From positions 24,609,592 through 24,656,591 of the forward strand of contig NC_135554.1 in assembly GCF_964340395.1 (NCBI RefSeq): a stretch of 47,000 nucleotides of DNA, given 5' to 3'. The notes below the pieces were generated by a model, which saw only the letters and a list, made by a program, of their open reading frames with translations, had not been told where the DNA came from and did no database searches. Shown piece by piece: positions 11,196 through 23,100 of this stretch; the first letter of the stretch is position 1, and each line of letters begins with the position of its first letter. The position numbers and the translations under genes were made by a program. Origin of the DNA: Glandiceps talaboti (lineage: Eukaryota; Hemichordata; Enteropneusta; Spengelidae).

Positions 11196-11562
11196 TTAAA
11201 GGGGAACACACCACTCCAGGAATCAAAGATATTTTCATAAACGTTGGGTTCTGGCGAGTCATTCCATGCATTCATATTTAACTGCAATGTATATTCATAA
11301 CTTCTAAGTGCTTAGTAACTTCACATAAATAGTCATGAATATGCATTGTTCATCCAATACATATCCATATCTGCTAAGATCCATAATGCAACGGTGTATT
11401 ACTGACAGAGCAACAGAGATGAAAAACAGTTTCTTTTTGGTGTTTCTTGAATCTTGGCAATCAAGCAACAATTTATGTGATACGAAATCATGAAAATGAC
11501 TCCAGAACCCAATGTTTATGAAAATATGTACATTTTCTCAGTGGAGTGGTGTTCCCCTTTAA
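11196..11562. mobile_element. Foldback MITE flanked by TTAA, second family
   Basis: TTAA-AGGGGAACACACCACTCCA at the left is mirrored by TGGAGTGGTGTTCCCCTT-TAA at the right. The arms continue with TATTTTCATAAAC(G/A)TTGGGTTCTGG. The flanking TTAA suggests piggyBac-type mobilisation. A diverged fragment (TCTGGAGAGTCATT, CTAAGTGCTTA, CATAAA) may lie at about 6655-6850. Confidence 0.82.
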
Positions 11563-11680
11563 ATACAAATGCTTATCATCATTGAAGCTTTGAACATGTC
11601 ATGAGATTTACTCAGCATTTGTGTTTGCATGTGTAAGATATATAGTCTTCCAACGAAATTAAATATTAATGTGATGGCAG

Positions 11681-11987
11681 CTAGACTCGACTACAGTCCT
11701 CAGAGCTTCGCATCACTTTAATGGTTGTTATATATGTACTGATATCTACTGCATAATTATACTTGAATATCCCTGTACTGTGTGCCCTCATCAATCACAT
11801 AGGGCTAACCATTCATTGATGTGTTACTGCAACACTCCATGTTATCGCGAAGCCCCGAACTTTGCAGTAACACGTCAACAAATGGTTAGCCCTATATATA
11901 TTTGAGTACAATTATGCAGTAGATATCAGTACATACAAAACAACCCTTTTAGCGATGCGAAGCTCTGAGGACTGTGAGAGAGTCTAG
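11681..11987. mobile_element. Long-arm foldback element with CTAGACTC ends
   Basis: CTAGACTC at the left and GAGTCTAG at the right bound arms of more than 100 bp that include CAGTCCTCAGAGCTTCGCATC, TACTGATATCTACTGCATAATT and GGGCTAACCATT. The centre is itself palindromic (TGTTACTGCA / TGCAGTAACA). Flanks ATGGCAG (left) and ATGGCAA (right) look like a roughly 7-bp target-site duplication. Class unresolved; hAT-like is possible. Confidence 0.78.
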
Positions 11988-12923
11988 ATGGCAACTAGGT
12001 TAAAAGGTTTGAGAAGAGTGGAGTTAAATGGAGAAACTAATATGAAACAAATCAGTATTTGTTGTGATATTCTCATTTGTAAAAATGTAGTTTGTTTTTT
12101 TAAATGAAAATTTTAGCATGACTTTATTCTATTTATAGTAAATTTAAATATTGTGAGTACTATTATAACAGATAAGTGAGAAATAGGGAACTTGCAAACC
12201 CACCATGTTGAATGTTGCATCATGGGAAATGTGATAGTAAATACTAACCAATTAGTATTATAAACAATATTGTGATATTGTTTGTAAACAAATAATCAAT
12301 TTATAGTTACCCTGACCATTGTGGGAGGTTTATTTTATCGGTAGCTGAAGATTATGAATCACGATAACCACAGATAATCCCATAGTCCTTTGCATCTGAG
12401 CATGCTCAGTCTGGATTGCAAGTTCCCTATTAGAGACTATGTTATTTGTATTACCTCATCCTTTGGAGAGTACATTGTAAAAGAGGTTTTATCTGGTTGT
12501 ATCACTTCAAGAGTTAAGTATTTCGTCTTTCTTGTAAGGAAATTTGAGTAATTTATTGTGTAGGTTATATATGTTAATAATGTCTTTGTGATAGAGGGTC
12601 AAAGTTAATAATTCTCTGTACCTACAATAGCATTTTTCCTCATGCGCGAGGATCTAAATAGTTACAAGACAGTTGACTCATTCTCACGTGCTCCTCTTGT
12701 AATGCATGTGTAGTGCTTGGGGCAGAAGTTATGTTGTTGACCAAGAAATCAAATAGCTAGGTGGTAGAATTCTATTGCAGGTATTGAGAATTCTCAGTGT
12801 AAGAGCTAACTTTGATGACAGTTTAATATAAAATGTAATACTAGAAGCTGCCAAGAAAGATGATGAAGAAATGTTGATATATTGGCTGTGATTGCGAATG
12901 AGAGGCAGATTCGGTAATGTCAG

Positions 12924-13202
12924 TTATGGATGGAGCTTAGGTGGAGACAGATGTAGGTGAAGACTATGAGTGACAGCTGTGGGTGGAGCTTATGAGTGAC
13001 AATTGTGGGTGGAGCATATGAGTGACAGCTATAGGTGGAGACTATGAGTGACAGTTGTAGGTGGAGCTTATGAGTGACAACTGTAGGTGGAGCTTATGAG
13101 TGACAACTGTAGATGGAGACTGAGTGACAGCTGTGGGTGCAGCTTATGAGTGACAGCTATAGTGGAGCATATCAGTGACAGCTATGGATGGAGCTCATGA
13201 GA
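12924..13202. repeat. Minisatellite, about 26-bp unit
   Basis: About ten imperfect copies of ATGAGTGACAGCTGTGGGTG plus GAGCTT. Units differ at a few positions and have no spacers between them. Confidence 0.92.
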
Positions 13203-13587
13203 TCTGGTAAATTCTTGGCAGCATAATTTAATTGTTGTAACTAATATAAATATGATTATTCCATGGCTAAGTAGTGATGCAAGGTGGCTGTAGGTAGACA
13301 GGATGATGCTTTGGTTGATGTAGTGCTAGGTAGTTAGGTGTGATTTCTGTACACTTGAGATGATCAACTAGTATTTTATTTAGTGTATCTCTTCTGCTTG
13401 ACATTAATTGCAATGCATACAAGACATGCATCACATTTGTTTTGTTGTCACCATTATGGTGTAACATGATGCATGGGGCATGCGGTATGCATGCCTTTCT
13501 AATTTTCTTTCCATGGCATACGTACCGGTATATACGTGTTTCCAGGAGGCTAGTAAATCCGTTTCCATATACAAATGCTGTTATATA

Positions 13588-13646
13588 TTAAAATGTGATA
13601 GCTGTGGGTGGAGCTTATGAGTGACAGTTATAGGTGGAGCTTAAGC
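13588..13646. repeat. Detached pair of the 26-bp minisatellite units
   Basis: Two further units (TGATAGCTGTGGGTGGAGCT, TGAGTGACAGTTATAGGTGG) about 390 bp past the main array. Confidence 0.88.
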
Positions 13647-13958
13647 TGAATAATTGTACATCTTTTGATGTTTTGCTTTAAGAGGCTTGTTATGTCGATG
13701 TAAATATTGTAAGAATTTTAATAGACCCATTTTATGTATAGTTATTGTTTTAATTATAAAGTCAAAACTGTCAGACGAAACTGTAGACTTAATGTTGTCT
13801 GTATGTGGACACCTTTAGGTCTGTTGAGTGTATGTGTAACTTTTAGTTTTTGGAGAAAAAGTACTGTGTAAAAATATATCGTTGACTTAGTTATGAAACT
13901 GGTAATGTAAACTATTCAATGTCAGTATATTTATGTATATTGATGGGACTGTAGCCTG

Positions 13959-13964
13959 AATAAA
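13959..13964 (+). terminator. Possible distal polyadenylation signal
   Basis: AATAAA in GCCTGAATAAAAGTACTG, followed by U/A-rich sequence. It would be the distal end of a very long copy A 3' UTR or of an unrecognised transcript. Confidence 0.2.
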
Positions 13965-14085
13965 AGTACTGTACTAAGGTATCCTTGTAATAACTTTCAT
14001 TTGCCTTCATTTTTTTTGAGAATTTAAAGAACGAGGTTTTTTTCTTCATTTTTTGCACGAATTGAATTGAACAATTTATTTGTAA

Positions 14086-14110
14086 CCCCACCCCCCCCCA
14101 CCCCATCCCC
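14086..14110. repeat. C-rich tract
   Basis: CCCCACCCCCCCCCACCCC. Confidence 0.9.
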
Positions 14111-14956
14111 AATTAAGGTAACGTTTAACGGTGTTTGGTGCCTTTTTGTGTTTCTCATCGTAACACCTAAAATGATGGATCGGTCGGTCGGTTAAAAAAA
14201 GGGATTAGAAGGTTAATGTGTGTATATGCTTTCAATTCATAATCGTGTTACTTTTAACACTCTTGGTGCCTTAGAACTGACAACATTGGAAAGAAACAAC
14301 AAACCATTTATTTTTGTTTTCTCACCTCGCGTGTAATTTCAATCCTTATCCGATCTGTGATTCAATTCGCTTTAGTGCTATTATAATAAGAACCATGATA
14401 CATACATACTATGATATGAAATTGATTCTACTATCTGAAACATTCGTACCCAAGATAACATGCATGAAACAACGTGGTATTAAATCGCACGCAGCAGGGT
14501 TACGTTTCTACTCCTACATAGACAACAAACGGATAAATATTGGTAGCGTCTGTAATAGTTTTTTAATAGTTGACGATCTCTTAGCAAAAGTTTATTTTCA
14601 TATATTGACAAATTTATCATTGCTGACTGAGATCGTCCTTTTTTCTGTAAGCAGACTTTTGTACAGGAGTAACAACAGTTGTCATTTGTCGCATTTTACC
14701 GACTACAGAGTCAAAATATTTAGCCAGCAACCAAAAAAAAAATATATATTTCGTCTCACTTTTGAGCACCAATAAAAAACTTCATTAGATTTATAAATAG
14801 TTTGTACAAGTACATGTAAGGTGGCAGTACTGTTTAATTTTCTCACACGTACTGTTTTCGTACTGTATTAAATACTCATAGCAAACTGTTAGCAAGCAAC
14901 ACTATTACTAGTACTCCTGGGCCAAATGTTTTCGATCGCCCATATTCTGGAGATAT

Positions 14957-15041
14957 AAACAAACAAACAAACAAACACACACACACACAAATAAATAAAT
15001 AGATAGATAGATAAATAAATAAGTAAATAAATAAATAAATA
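14957..15041. repeat. Compound microsatellite (AAAC)n(CA)n(AAAT)n(GATA)n
   Basis: Adjoining short tandem blocks of AAAC, CA, AAAT, GATA and AAAT units. Confidence 0.92.
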
Positions 15042-15500
15042 ACGGTAGGTATGGCGCGCACGTGATGATTTTTACAACAACACGTTATTTCCGCCGCTAT
15101 TTATCTTGTAATGTGAGTTTTGCGAAAATTGTTTCCAGGGTTACACGGAATTCTACCTCCTCATTCCGTTGTTAAAACAAAACGTTCCTAAAAAATTTCA
15201 TAATTTGATGTTAATTCTATAAGTTGTAAAGTCTTTTCAAACGATTTTCACAATCCAATTTGTGTCATTTTTGGTTTACACATAGACAAGGAAGCTTGTT
15301 TACATCATATTTACCCTGGCGTTGACTATAGGTCAATTGTCAATACCTTTCAAGAGTTCCTTTTCATTTAATTTCTTTTTCTTTCCCGTTTTCTCAAAAA
15401 ATACAAAATACAAAAACAAATTATTGACGCATTTTTCAAATGAGCGCCCAATGTTCTCATATCGATCAATGCATCACAAACATGATATTCACATCCATGC

Positions 15501-15744
15501 GTGATTCACATCATGGATTCACATCCTTGTTCATCCTCACGTGCGCCCTCACGTGGTAAACGTGAGTCAATTTGACCTTTCACCGGTTGAGGTCATCGTT
15601 CTCGTGAATAGCTACATTCACGTCACCGTCGCATCGTATGAAGTCATCAAAAAGGGAGTTCTCTCAGTTTGTTAACGTATCAAGTGTTATAAACACCGAT
15701 CAAGGATATTTAATAATTACAGTTGTAAGCACAATGAAATCATA
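15501..15744 (+). promoter_or_regulatory. Probable promoter and 5' UTR of copy B
   Basis: The region is richer in CpG than its surroundings. It holds two CACGTG E-boxes 12 bp apart (15538-15543, 15550-15555) and TATAAA at 15688-15693, about 50 nt before the coding start at 15745. The TATA position would put transcription start near 15718-15722 and give a short 5' UTR. The assignment rests on position and motifs only. Confidence 0.45.
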
Positions 15745-15745
15745 A
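15734..15745 (+). promoter_or_regulatory. Three-codon upstream ORF overlapping the copy B start codon
   Basis: ATG AAA TCA TAA. The last A of the stop is the first A of the main ATG (TAATG), an arrangement that could allow termination-reinitiation. It is real only if transcription starts upstream of 15734. Confidence 0.4.
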
Positions 15746-15752
15746 TGGAAAG
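15745..15752 (+). CDS. Copy B first coding exon (8 coding nt)
   Basis: ATG GAA AG, followed by donor GTAAGT at 15753. Joined to the acceptor at 21999 it reads [10 protein letters not shown] in frame with the main ORF. Start context is good (A at -3, G at +4). The alternative is that this exon is untranslated and initiation uses Met6 at 22007 (A at -3). A 6.2-kb intron follows. Confidence 0.6.
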
Positions 15753-18700
15753 GTAAGTTAAATTGCAATCTTTCTCTAAATGGTGACATATTTTAAGTTA
15801 TCATGTGAAACACCGGGGACTGATCTGATTGAAGACGGGAAGTAGACAACACCAAACCGGAAGCTGACTAGCGATGTAAATTGAAAGAAACATACTCATT
15901 GACGTCAACAGAAGATCTCAAACGTAGCCTGAATACTTGTTTACTCGATCGTGTTTATTTCTATGTACGTCATGTATGCAACAAATGCCGATCAGACATG
16001 CCACCGTCCTTCCAAAACACGTTCTGTCAAAAACACTGACAGTGACACTGCACTGGTCAAGTCTAAACCCGTGATCGTGCAAGTCTACGTGTGTGTGGAG
16101 ATTTTGCGAGTCATTATCACGAATCGTGCTCTCGCGATCATGGATGTATCAGGGGAGATCCCATGGTACGATATATCACATATCCCGGATCTAGTAAAAC
16201 AATCTGTCATCATACACATGAATTATGGCGGATGCAAGCTTGTTTGTTCATTTGATTTTTTTTTCTCAGATTTTGTATTTCATATTGAAGAGGGCTCATA
16301 CTATAGGAAAGAATTAAACTGAATATTATTCAGTGTGATAATAACCCAGTAGATAAGAGATAAAGCAAATTGTGGCCATAACAGATACCCCTGGTAATTA
16401 TAAGATTAGGGGTGTTTTAATTTAGGGGTTAACCAAGAGAGAATTATACACATTATAAATACAGCCATGTTCAAACTATTCTCTTGTTTATACTAGTTTG
16501 CACTAGGCTGAGTGTTTGTGCATTTGTGTATGGTGTGATAATCTCCCAGAACATAAGCAATAAAGCATACTGTCATGGTAAGCTATCCCAGGGTAATTAT
16601 GAGATTAGGGGTGTTTTAATTTAGATAAGAGGAGAAGAATGGACAAGATGTCTTTATTTAGTCAATAAAGAGATAATTATATACAGCTGGAAGAGAGAAA
16701 AGTGGCCAGGGAAAGAAGGAAAAAAGTGTTATATCAGTTATCACCACAAAAATCAACCAGTCAATTGATCAATATTACACACAATATAAGTTTTATTTCA
16801 CCACAAAAATCTATCAATAAATTGATCGATCGATCGATCGATCAGTCAGTTACATGCTAGGTGATTGTACATTTCTGTTTGAAATGCTCTGGTTCTGTTA
16901 TGTAACTATGTTGATTATTGTGATATATTTTCTGGTATTGGTAACAGTCTGTGCATGTCCGGTACATATTAGGTGAAGCTATTATGCCAATTAGCTTTAC
17001 CCTGACTGGCATCAAATCCAGGAATTATTTGTGCAATGAGTAAAAGTTATCAATATAGGAGATTTGTCTATCAGTTATTAACTGATTGTCTGAAGGTATA
17101 TGTGTATATCTATTTGTGTCCATTCATTACAGACTCCAAATTATTTTTCTATTGATCTCAGTCAGCTCATACATGTAAACCGTACAGTGAATGTTAAATC
17201 CATGTTTTATGTATGCATGGATGTTTTGCAGTGGGAGATCATGTTATTTTTGATAATAGATTGGAAGAATTTTGTTGTTGTTGTCATTTGATTTCCACAA
17301 CTTAGTATGTCACATATTACAAGTCCCCTGGCTCGAAATTACAACCCTGAGTAGTCCCGTGTCCTCAGACTACCAATTCTTGTCATGGGGCTACCATAAT
17401 TTGCAGCTGGTAGCCCACTCAGGCTACCACTGATTATGCAAGGATGGAAGACATGAACGTATTTTAAACTTTGAACCCATTTCAGTGAAGAAAACAGTAA
17501 TTTTCGTCCAGATAAGCACTAATGGGGGTGTTACAGTCTTACCTGTGTAAATTTTTTTATCCAGCCATAGAGAGGGTATAAATTAAACAGAATTTTCTGG
17601 ATTGAAAAAATGCAGTAAGAGTCAGGTCACTAGAAACAATTTACACACTTCCCACATCTGACGCAAATCATAAAGTGAGCATGTCCATAAAAATGATGTT
17701 GACCAGGTCCTAAACATGCCATTCTACTCTACCGGTACATGTATATTATAATTTATATGATTATATATCCATATGTATAATTTACATTGTCCTTAATGTT
17801 TCATTTACTGCCAACTACATGTCCCATGGACAACGTATAAATTGTACCACTACTTTTTAAAAGCTGTCTTAAAATAGTACGCAGCCCCCAGATGTCATAT
17901 AGCATGATCGTACATATTTTTACATCCAGTCTATCCAGGTACATAGAATTGATTGTGTGGTGGGTGAGGTGGAAAAAAAAGGAGAAGTGAAGTTTTAACC
18001 ATTTCTGTGTATTGAGTTCAACTAGTTTTGATGTGTCATTGTGTAAAGTCACTGATGTAGGTATAAGGTCCGGAGTTCCCCTTACAATAATTACTGCTAT
18101 TTTTAACACAAGGCAGAGGACTTACAGTATGCATAAAGACCTGTACTTTTGTTAGTGGTTGACACATCTACATTGTACATTGTACAGTACAGACCCCACA
18201 TTTGTTCATGCAAGTCTGACTCGATATATTTCACCTGAGATACAAACATGCCGAATATGTACATGTACATGTATATGGATAGAATGTAAGTATACAATAT
18301 ACTGATATATATATGGAGCCATATATCTAAGTTATATTACTTCCTATATTGTGCAATTTTCAACTTTTTGAGAGATTTTCTCGTATTGTCGTAATGATAG
18401 AACTATTTACAACATGTACATGTACATGTATGTAACTGATGATCACATAATGTGACATATACCGTATGTAAACTAACAAATTTACTCTCTGACCTCTTTT
18501 CATGTTCATGCCATTGCCATAGCCATCATCCAGGGGTATTTGTTTGTACGCAATAGAAAGTACAATAATCAAGCATGATGACGTTATTGCGTTCTCAAGT
18601 AACTTACTTTAAAATTGAAGAATGAGTTTGCCGTAAACTGAATGAAGTAACTAATTACTACAACTGCCAGTCAGTGTGTGATGAATTACATGCACTGTTC

Positions 18701-20000
18701 ACCCTTTCCCCAGCTAGAGATTTAGCTAGATTTTCGGTAGAATTTGTTAATTTGACTATACATGGAGAGAGAGATTGTAGAAAACGAAGCCATGCACTCA
18801 TATAGTTTCTAGACTAAATCAGCTATTTTGCTATGCTAAATCATAAGTAAACGTGTTGTACATGTCTGCTAAAAATGCATGCTGAACAGCTAAGTAAGAA
18901 TTGTAGTCGCTTCAAAACTAGATTCAAAAAAGGTAACTTTTATATGAAAGTTTTCTCTTTGTGTACATATACGACCGGCATGAGGGGCTTCTTTTATTTT
19001 AGACGGGTTTGATACTGAACAAAGGTTAACTGGCATTATACTAAACCTCCTGTCTATGGATGTTCACTTGTCGGGTGAGACTGGTTTAATGATATCCAGG
19101 CTAAATGACTAAACAAGAATAACAGAGATTTGGAAGTATGACGTGCTGCCTTTCAACATTTTTTGGAACAAAGGAAACAAGTGTACTAAAACCTTCTGCA
19201 GTCTATGAATGTGCACTTGTAGGACAAAAGATTTACAAGTACATGTAGGTCAGGGTCACGAATTTACAATTATGTTCTATTCTTAGCCTTCCACATCACA
19301 CGTGGGGGCAGATGTTTAAAATACTGCTGTATATCCATCGGTGTCCTCGGTATCTGCTGAAAGTGATAAAAATTTATTCTGATGAGCAAATTGGTTAATT
19401 TAATGTTCATGTATTCAATACCCGTAGCATACACTTGTCTATGCAGGTACTGTATATATTATTTTTACAAGTATACATTTACGATTATTTACTGATCTCA
19501 CATGTACTCCCAACATGTACTCCCAACCCCTGACCTGCCATACAGGCTGAGGCAGGTTGTGTTGATGTATGGCTAAAAAACATAGATTTTAAAACAAATA
19601 TTATTCAATTTTTGAAATCAATCAATCGAAATGAGTCCTACTTGTATATAAATCTCATAATCTCACTTTTGTATAATAAGGTGGGGATGATTATTTTTTT
19701 TAAATTTTGTTTCTCACCATAACTTTTCACATTTTTAAAAATAAATTTGTATTAAAATTTATTAGTATTCCAAATGTACACGTAACAGTGATTAATTGCA
19801 TAGTTACATGTACACACACATATTACTAGTGGTATTTGCACTTCAATGTAAAGCACTACTAAGAACATTTAGTGCATACAACTTGTATGCAAATGAGTGC
19901 ATGATCATTCCATGTAGAAAAAATCATGACCAAAGTGGCCGTTTTGAGTGAACATTGTACATACATACATACATACATACATACATACATACATACATAG

Positions 20001-20032
<32 letters not shown>

Positions 20033-20106
20033 CATACATACATACATACATACATACATACATACAAACATACATACATACATACATACATACATACATA
20101 CATACA

Positions 20107-20137
<31 letters not shown>

Positions 20138-23100
20138 GATACATACATACATACATACATACATACATACATACATACATACATACATACATACATACAT
20201 ACATACATACAAACATACATACATACATATATACATACATACATACATACATACATACATGGGTTGTATGTACAAAATGTATGTACAATGTAAATAATAA
20301 CAAAACCCCTATCACTCTTTTGAGTGCAGGTGTTATACAAAATAATACATGGATTTGTAAGTATTGTACAATGGTTATCACAATTTGAGGAGTCACCTAA
20401 TTTTTTGTTATGTAAGCATTTGACAATGCTTACTGTTGATTGACAGTTTACGGCAAAGTTAGGTAACTCAATCTTATACTTGGTTATACTTACAGAGTGA
20501 CTTGATTCAAACAGTGTAGTATAGTTTCATGTTACTAGCTTGGAAAGGGGGGGGGGGGGGGGTAATTTGCGTTTGCTTTTCTCCTACCTTGCCTGGCATT
20601 TTGCTAATGACCTATATGTATAATGAAGTTACATGTATGACCAGAAAACAGGTGCAAATTCTTGGTGAGTGTTTGATTCTTCCAACTGTGAGATGATGTC
20701 TGTCAGTAGTGTCCCCATCTTGGATTGTACAACCACCAACTTGGAGGGTTAAGCTGTATGCTGCAAACATGATTATCATATTCAGTGTCACTGTGGCAAA
20801 TCATAATCTCTTTTTAGGTTTGCATATACAACTGTTCTAGTAGCAAAATGCCAGGTGTGGTTTGGAAACAGTGACTGAGTGCACAGTCCCCACATGTCTG
20901 GATTCTAGGCCAGTATTATATGTGTAGCAATTTTAACCACAGTAATCAATTCCCACATGTGTACTGGCTGTGATAATGAATTCACAAATTGTATATTTGC
21001 CACTAATAATTGAATCAGACAAATTTTATTTCAGTTTTCTCTTTGTTAGTATTTCAACTTTATCAGAATTTGAAACGGATATGGATCATTGCCATTTTGT
21101 ATAGTTTTAATTTCATATGAACAGCGGAACTGTGATAACTTTTTTTTGTATGATTGGTTTCAAGTACGTCATTGTAGTCACTATTGTTAATGCTACTCAG
21201 GTTACAGTTCTACTTCTGTGTCTTAAGTTTGACTTTCCTTGGCATTTTTACATGTATATATCTGTTTGAGAAGCATCACATGTATGAAAATGTAAATAAC
21301 TTGTACAATCAGTGTTAGTTTTATTTTCATACACGTCACACTGCCAGAATAACAAGTCTAGAATATTACAGGGAGTAGGGGGGTTCCCCAATAAAATTTT
21401 GATAACAGGTACATGTAATATGTTGCCAGATTTCTCATACTTATATGAAGCAAGTACAGTGTTTGTAGTTGTTTTTGCTAAGGTTGGGGGAAACCTTGGT
21501 AACTGAAACTTGAAGGGGGGAAAAGGAATAAAAAATGGCAGTTTCCCATACAATTCTAATGTACTTGTGGTAACCCTGATTACTGAGGAACCCTGGTAGA
21601 TTTTACCTACTTGCTGCCTCTTGCAAAAACACTGTATTGCATTGGATAAATTGGCATGTGAATTAAATTACAATAACAATAAAAATAATAATAATATTAA
21701 TAAAGGAGATTTGCATGGTGCCAACATTGTATTAGTCTCTGCAAGCAGAGCTCAAGATGTAGATTTATTCCTGAAATGAAATGAAAGGATATCTGATTTG
21801 CATTTTATTTGCTCCAGGTGGTATCTATTTTGATGAGAATAATAACACCAACATAATTTTGGATGAAGTTACTCTTTCGTAATGCTAAAATATATGTTTG
21901 TTATTGAAAATAAAATCTTTGAATAAGTATATTATATTTGGCAATATCACAGACAAGGAAGTATGTTTATAAGCATCTTTTTCCTTCTTTTTATTTCAGA
22001 CTAACTATGTCCAAGTGTGAGTGTGAAGAATCCCCAAATACCCTACAAGATATCTGTTTAGATTTCATTTCCCATAACTTGTATTCCTTGTGTCAGCAGT
22101 CCCCAGCTGAAGACAAATCAGGTTTTACCAGATTAGCGTTTAAAGATTCCGACATCTACTTTCATCGCGAACTCTCTGAGGAATTATTACATCGGTTGAG
22201 TAGACAGTATGCCCTGAATGATGCTGTCTTGTCTCTGTTTGCCAACTCCAAGTCAACGCGACTGAAAAGAGCATGTATTAAGAATGCTGTTTTGTCATGT
22301 AAGGGACTTAAAGCGCTGTCGTGTCATAGAATTACTGATCTAGATGCGTCGTGGGTTCGCGGGGTCACGGTCAATGACATCATTGGTGCTCTAGGAGAAT
22401 GGACAACCGGTCATATACAGTCCTTGAATGTGAGCGGTACTACCTTTGTGAACAGCTCCAAGTTCTGTATTGTAATTTCCCTTTCCATGTTGAAATCGCT
22501 CAAACACCTCAATGTCAGTTTTACTGAGTTCAACAATAATCTGGGCTTAGAACTAGTGGTTGATAGTCTCAAGCAACTTGAAAGCCTGGACATTTCTCAC
22601 ACACCAATCACCAATGCAACGCCATTACTACAATGTAAAGAACGACTCAAATCACTGAGTATGTTCCAAGTACGAGTTCCAGATGATAACCTCATGCCAA
22701 TCATTTCCCAACTGAATCATCTACGGAAACTGGATATATCAAGAGAGGTCCTGGTCCATCCATTCTCAGGGAACCAACAAGGCGGGAAATTCAACTTGTC
22801 TAGAATGATGGAAATGCCTCATATCTTGCCAAATGTCACTCATATAGATATCTCAGGAAGGGACGGTCTCATGGAAAGATCTTTAAGTATATTTCTAGAC
22901 AACCATCCACATTTAGAGTTTCTTGGACTACTGCTGACTAAGAGTATGGTACCTGAAACTCTGGCAATGATTGATCTGTGTGCTGCAGAGTTCCTCACAA
23001 ATGAGCGTCACCCTGACTATAGACAAGACCTCAAGGTAAGGTACTTTTGTACATGTAACAATCTACACCAACACAGTACACAGCGTGTGCTGGCAAAATT

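Larger units (their letters stand above)
7558..15500. other. Non-coding flank between copy A and copy B
   Basis: About 8 kb without a recognisable gene. It holds the foldback elements at 8674-8934, 9085-9420, 11196-11562 and 11681-11987, a 73-bp tandem duplication, a 26-bp minisatellite, poly-C tracts and a compound microsatellite. Part may be a long 3' UTR of copy A. Confidence 0.6.
15753..21999. other. First intron of copy B (6.2 kb)
   Basis: Begins with a CpG-richer segment containing a perfect CRE-like TGACGTCA at 15900-15907. It then holds the repeat family at 16331-16858, a 300-bp (CATA)n array, further dispersed repeats and a poly-G run. No gene recognised. The 123-codon ORF at 15951-16322 resembles nothing I know. 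Confidence 0.65.

Noticed and set aside
12924-13202. CRISPR-like regular array
   Set aside because: Units adjoin without spacers and the DNA is eukaryotic; it is a minisatellite.
15951-16322. 123-codon ORF in the first intron of copy B
   Set aside because: No recognised motif; it lies in the CpG-richer promoter-proximal zone, and a frame of this size there may be chance.
17310-17450. Similar-looking GTAGTCC/CTACCA-rich segments here and near 29200
   Set aside because: The resemblance is limited to short low-complexity words; no ordered alignment could be made by eye.
19859-20396. Long ORFs on both strands with YVCM/HTYI repeats
   Set aside because: They are translations of the (CATA)n microsatellite, open in several frames at once; no gene.
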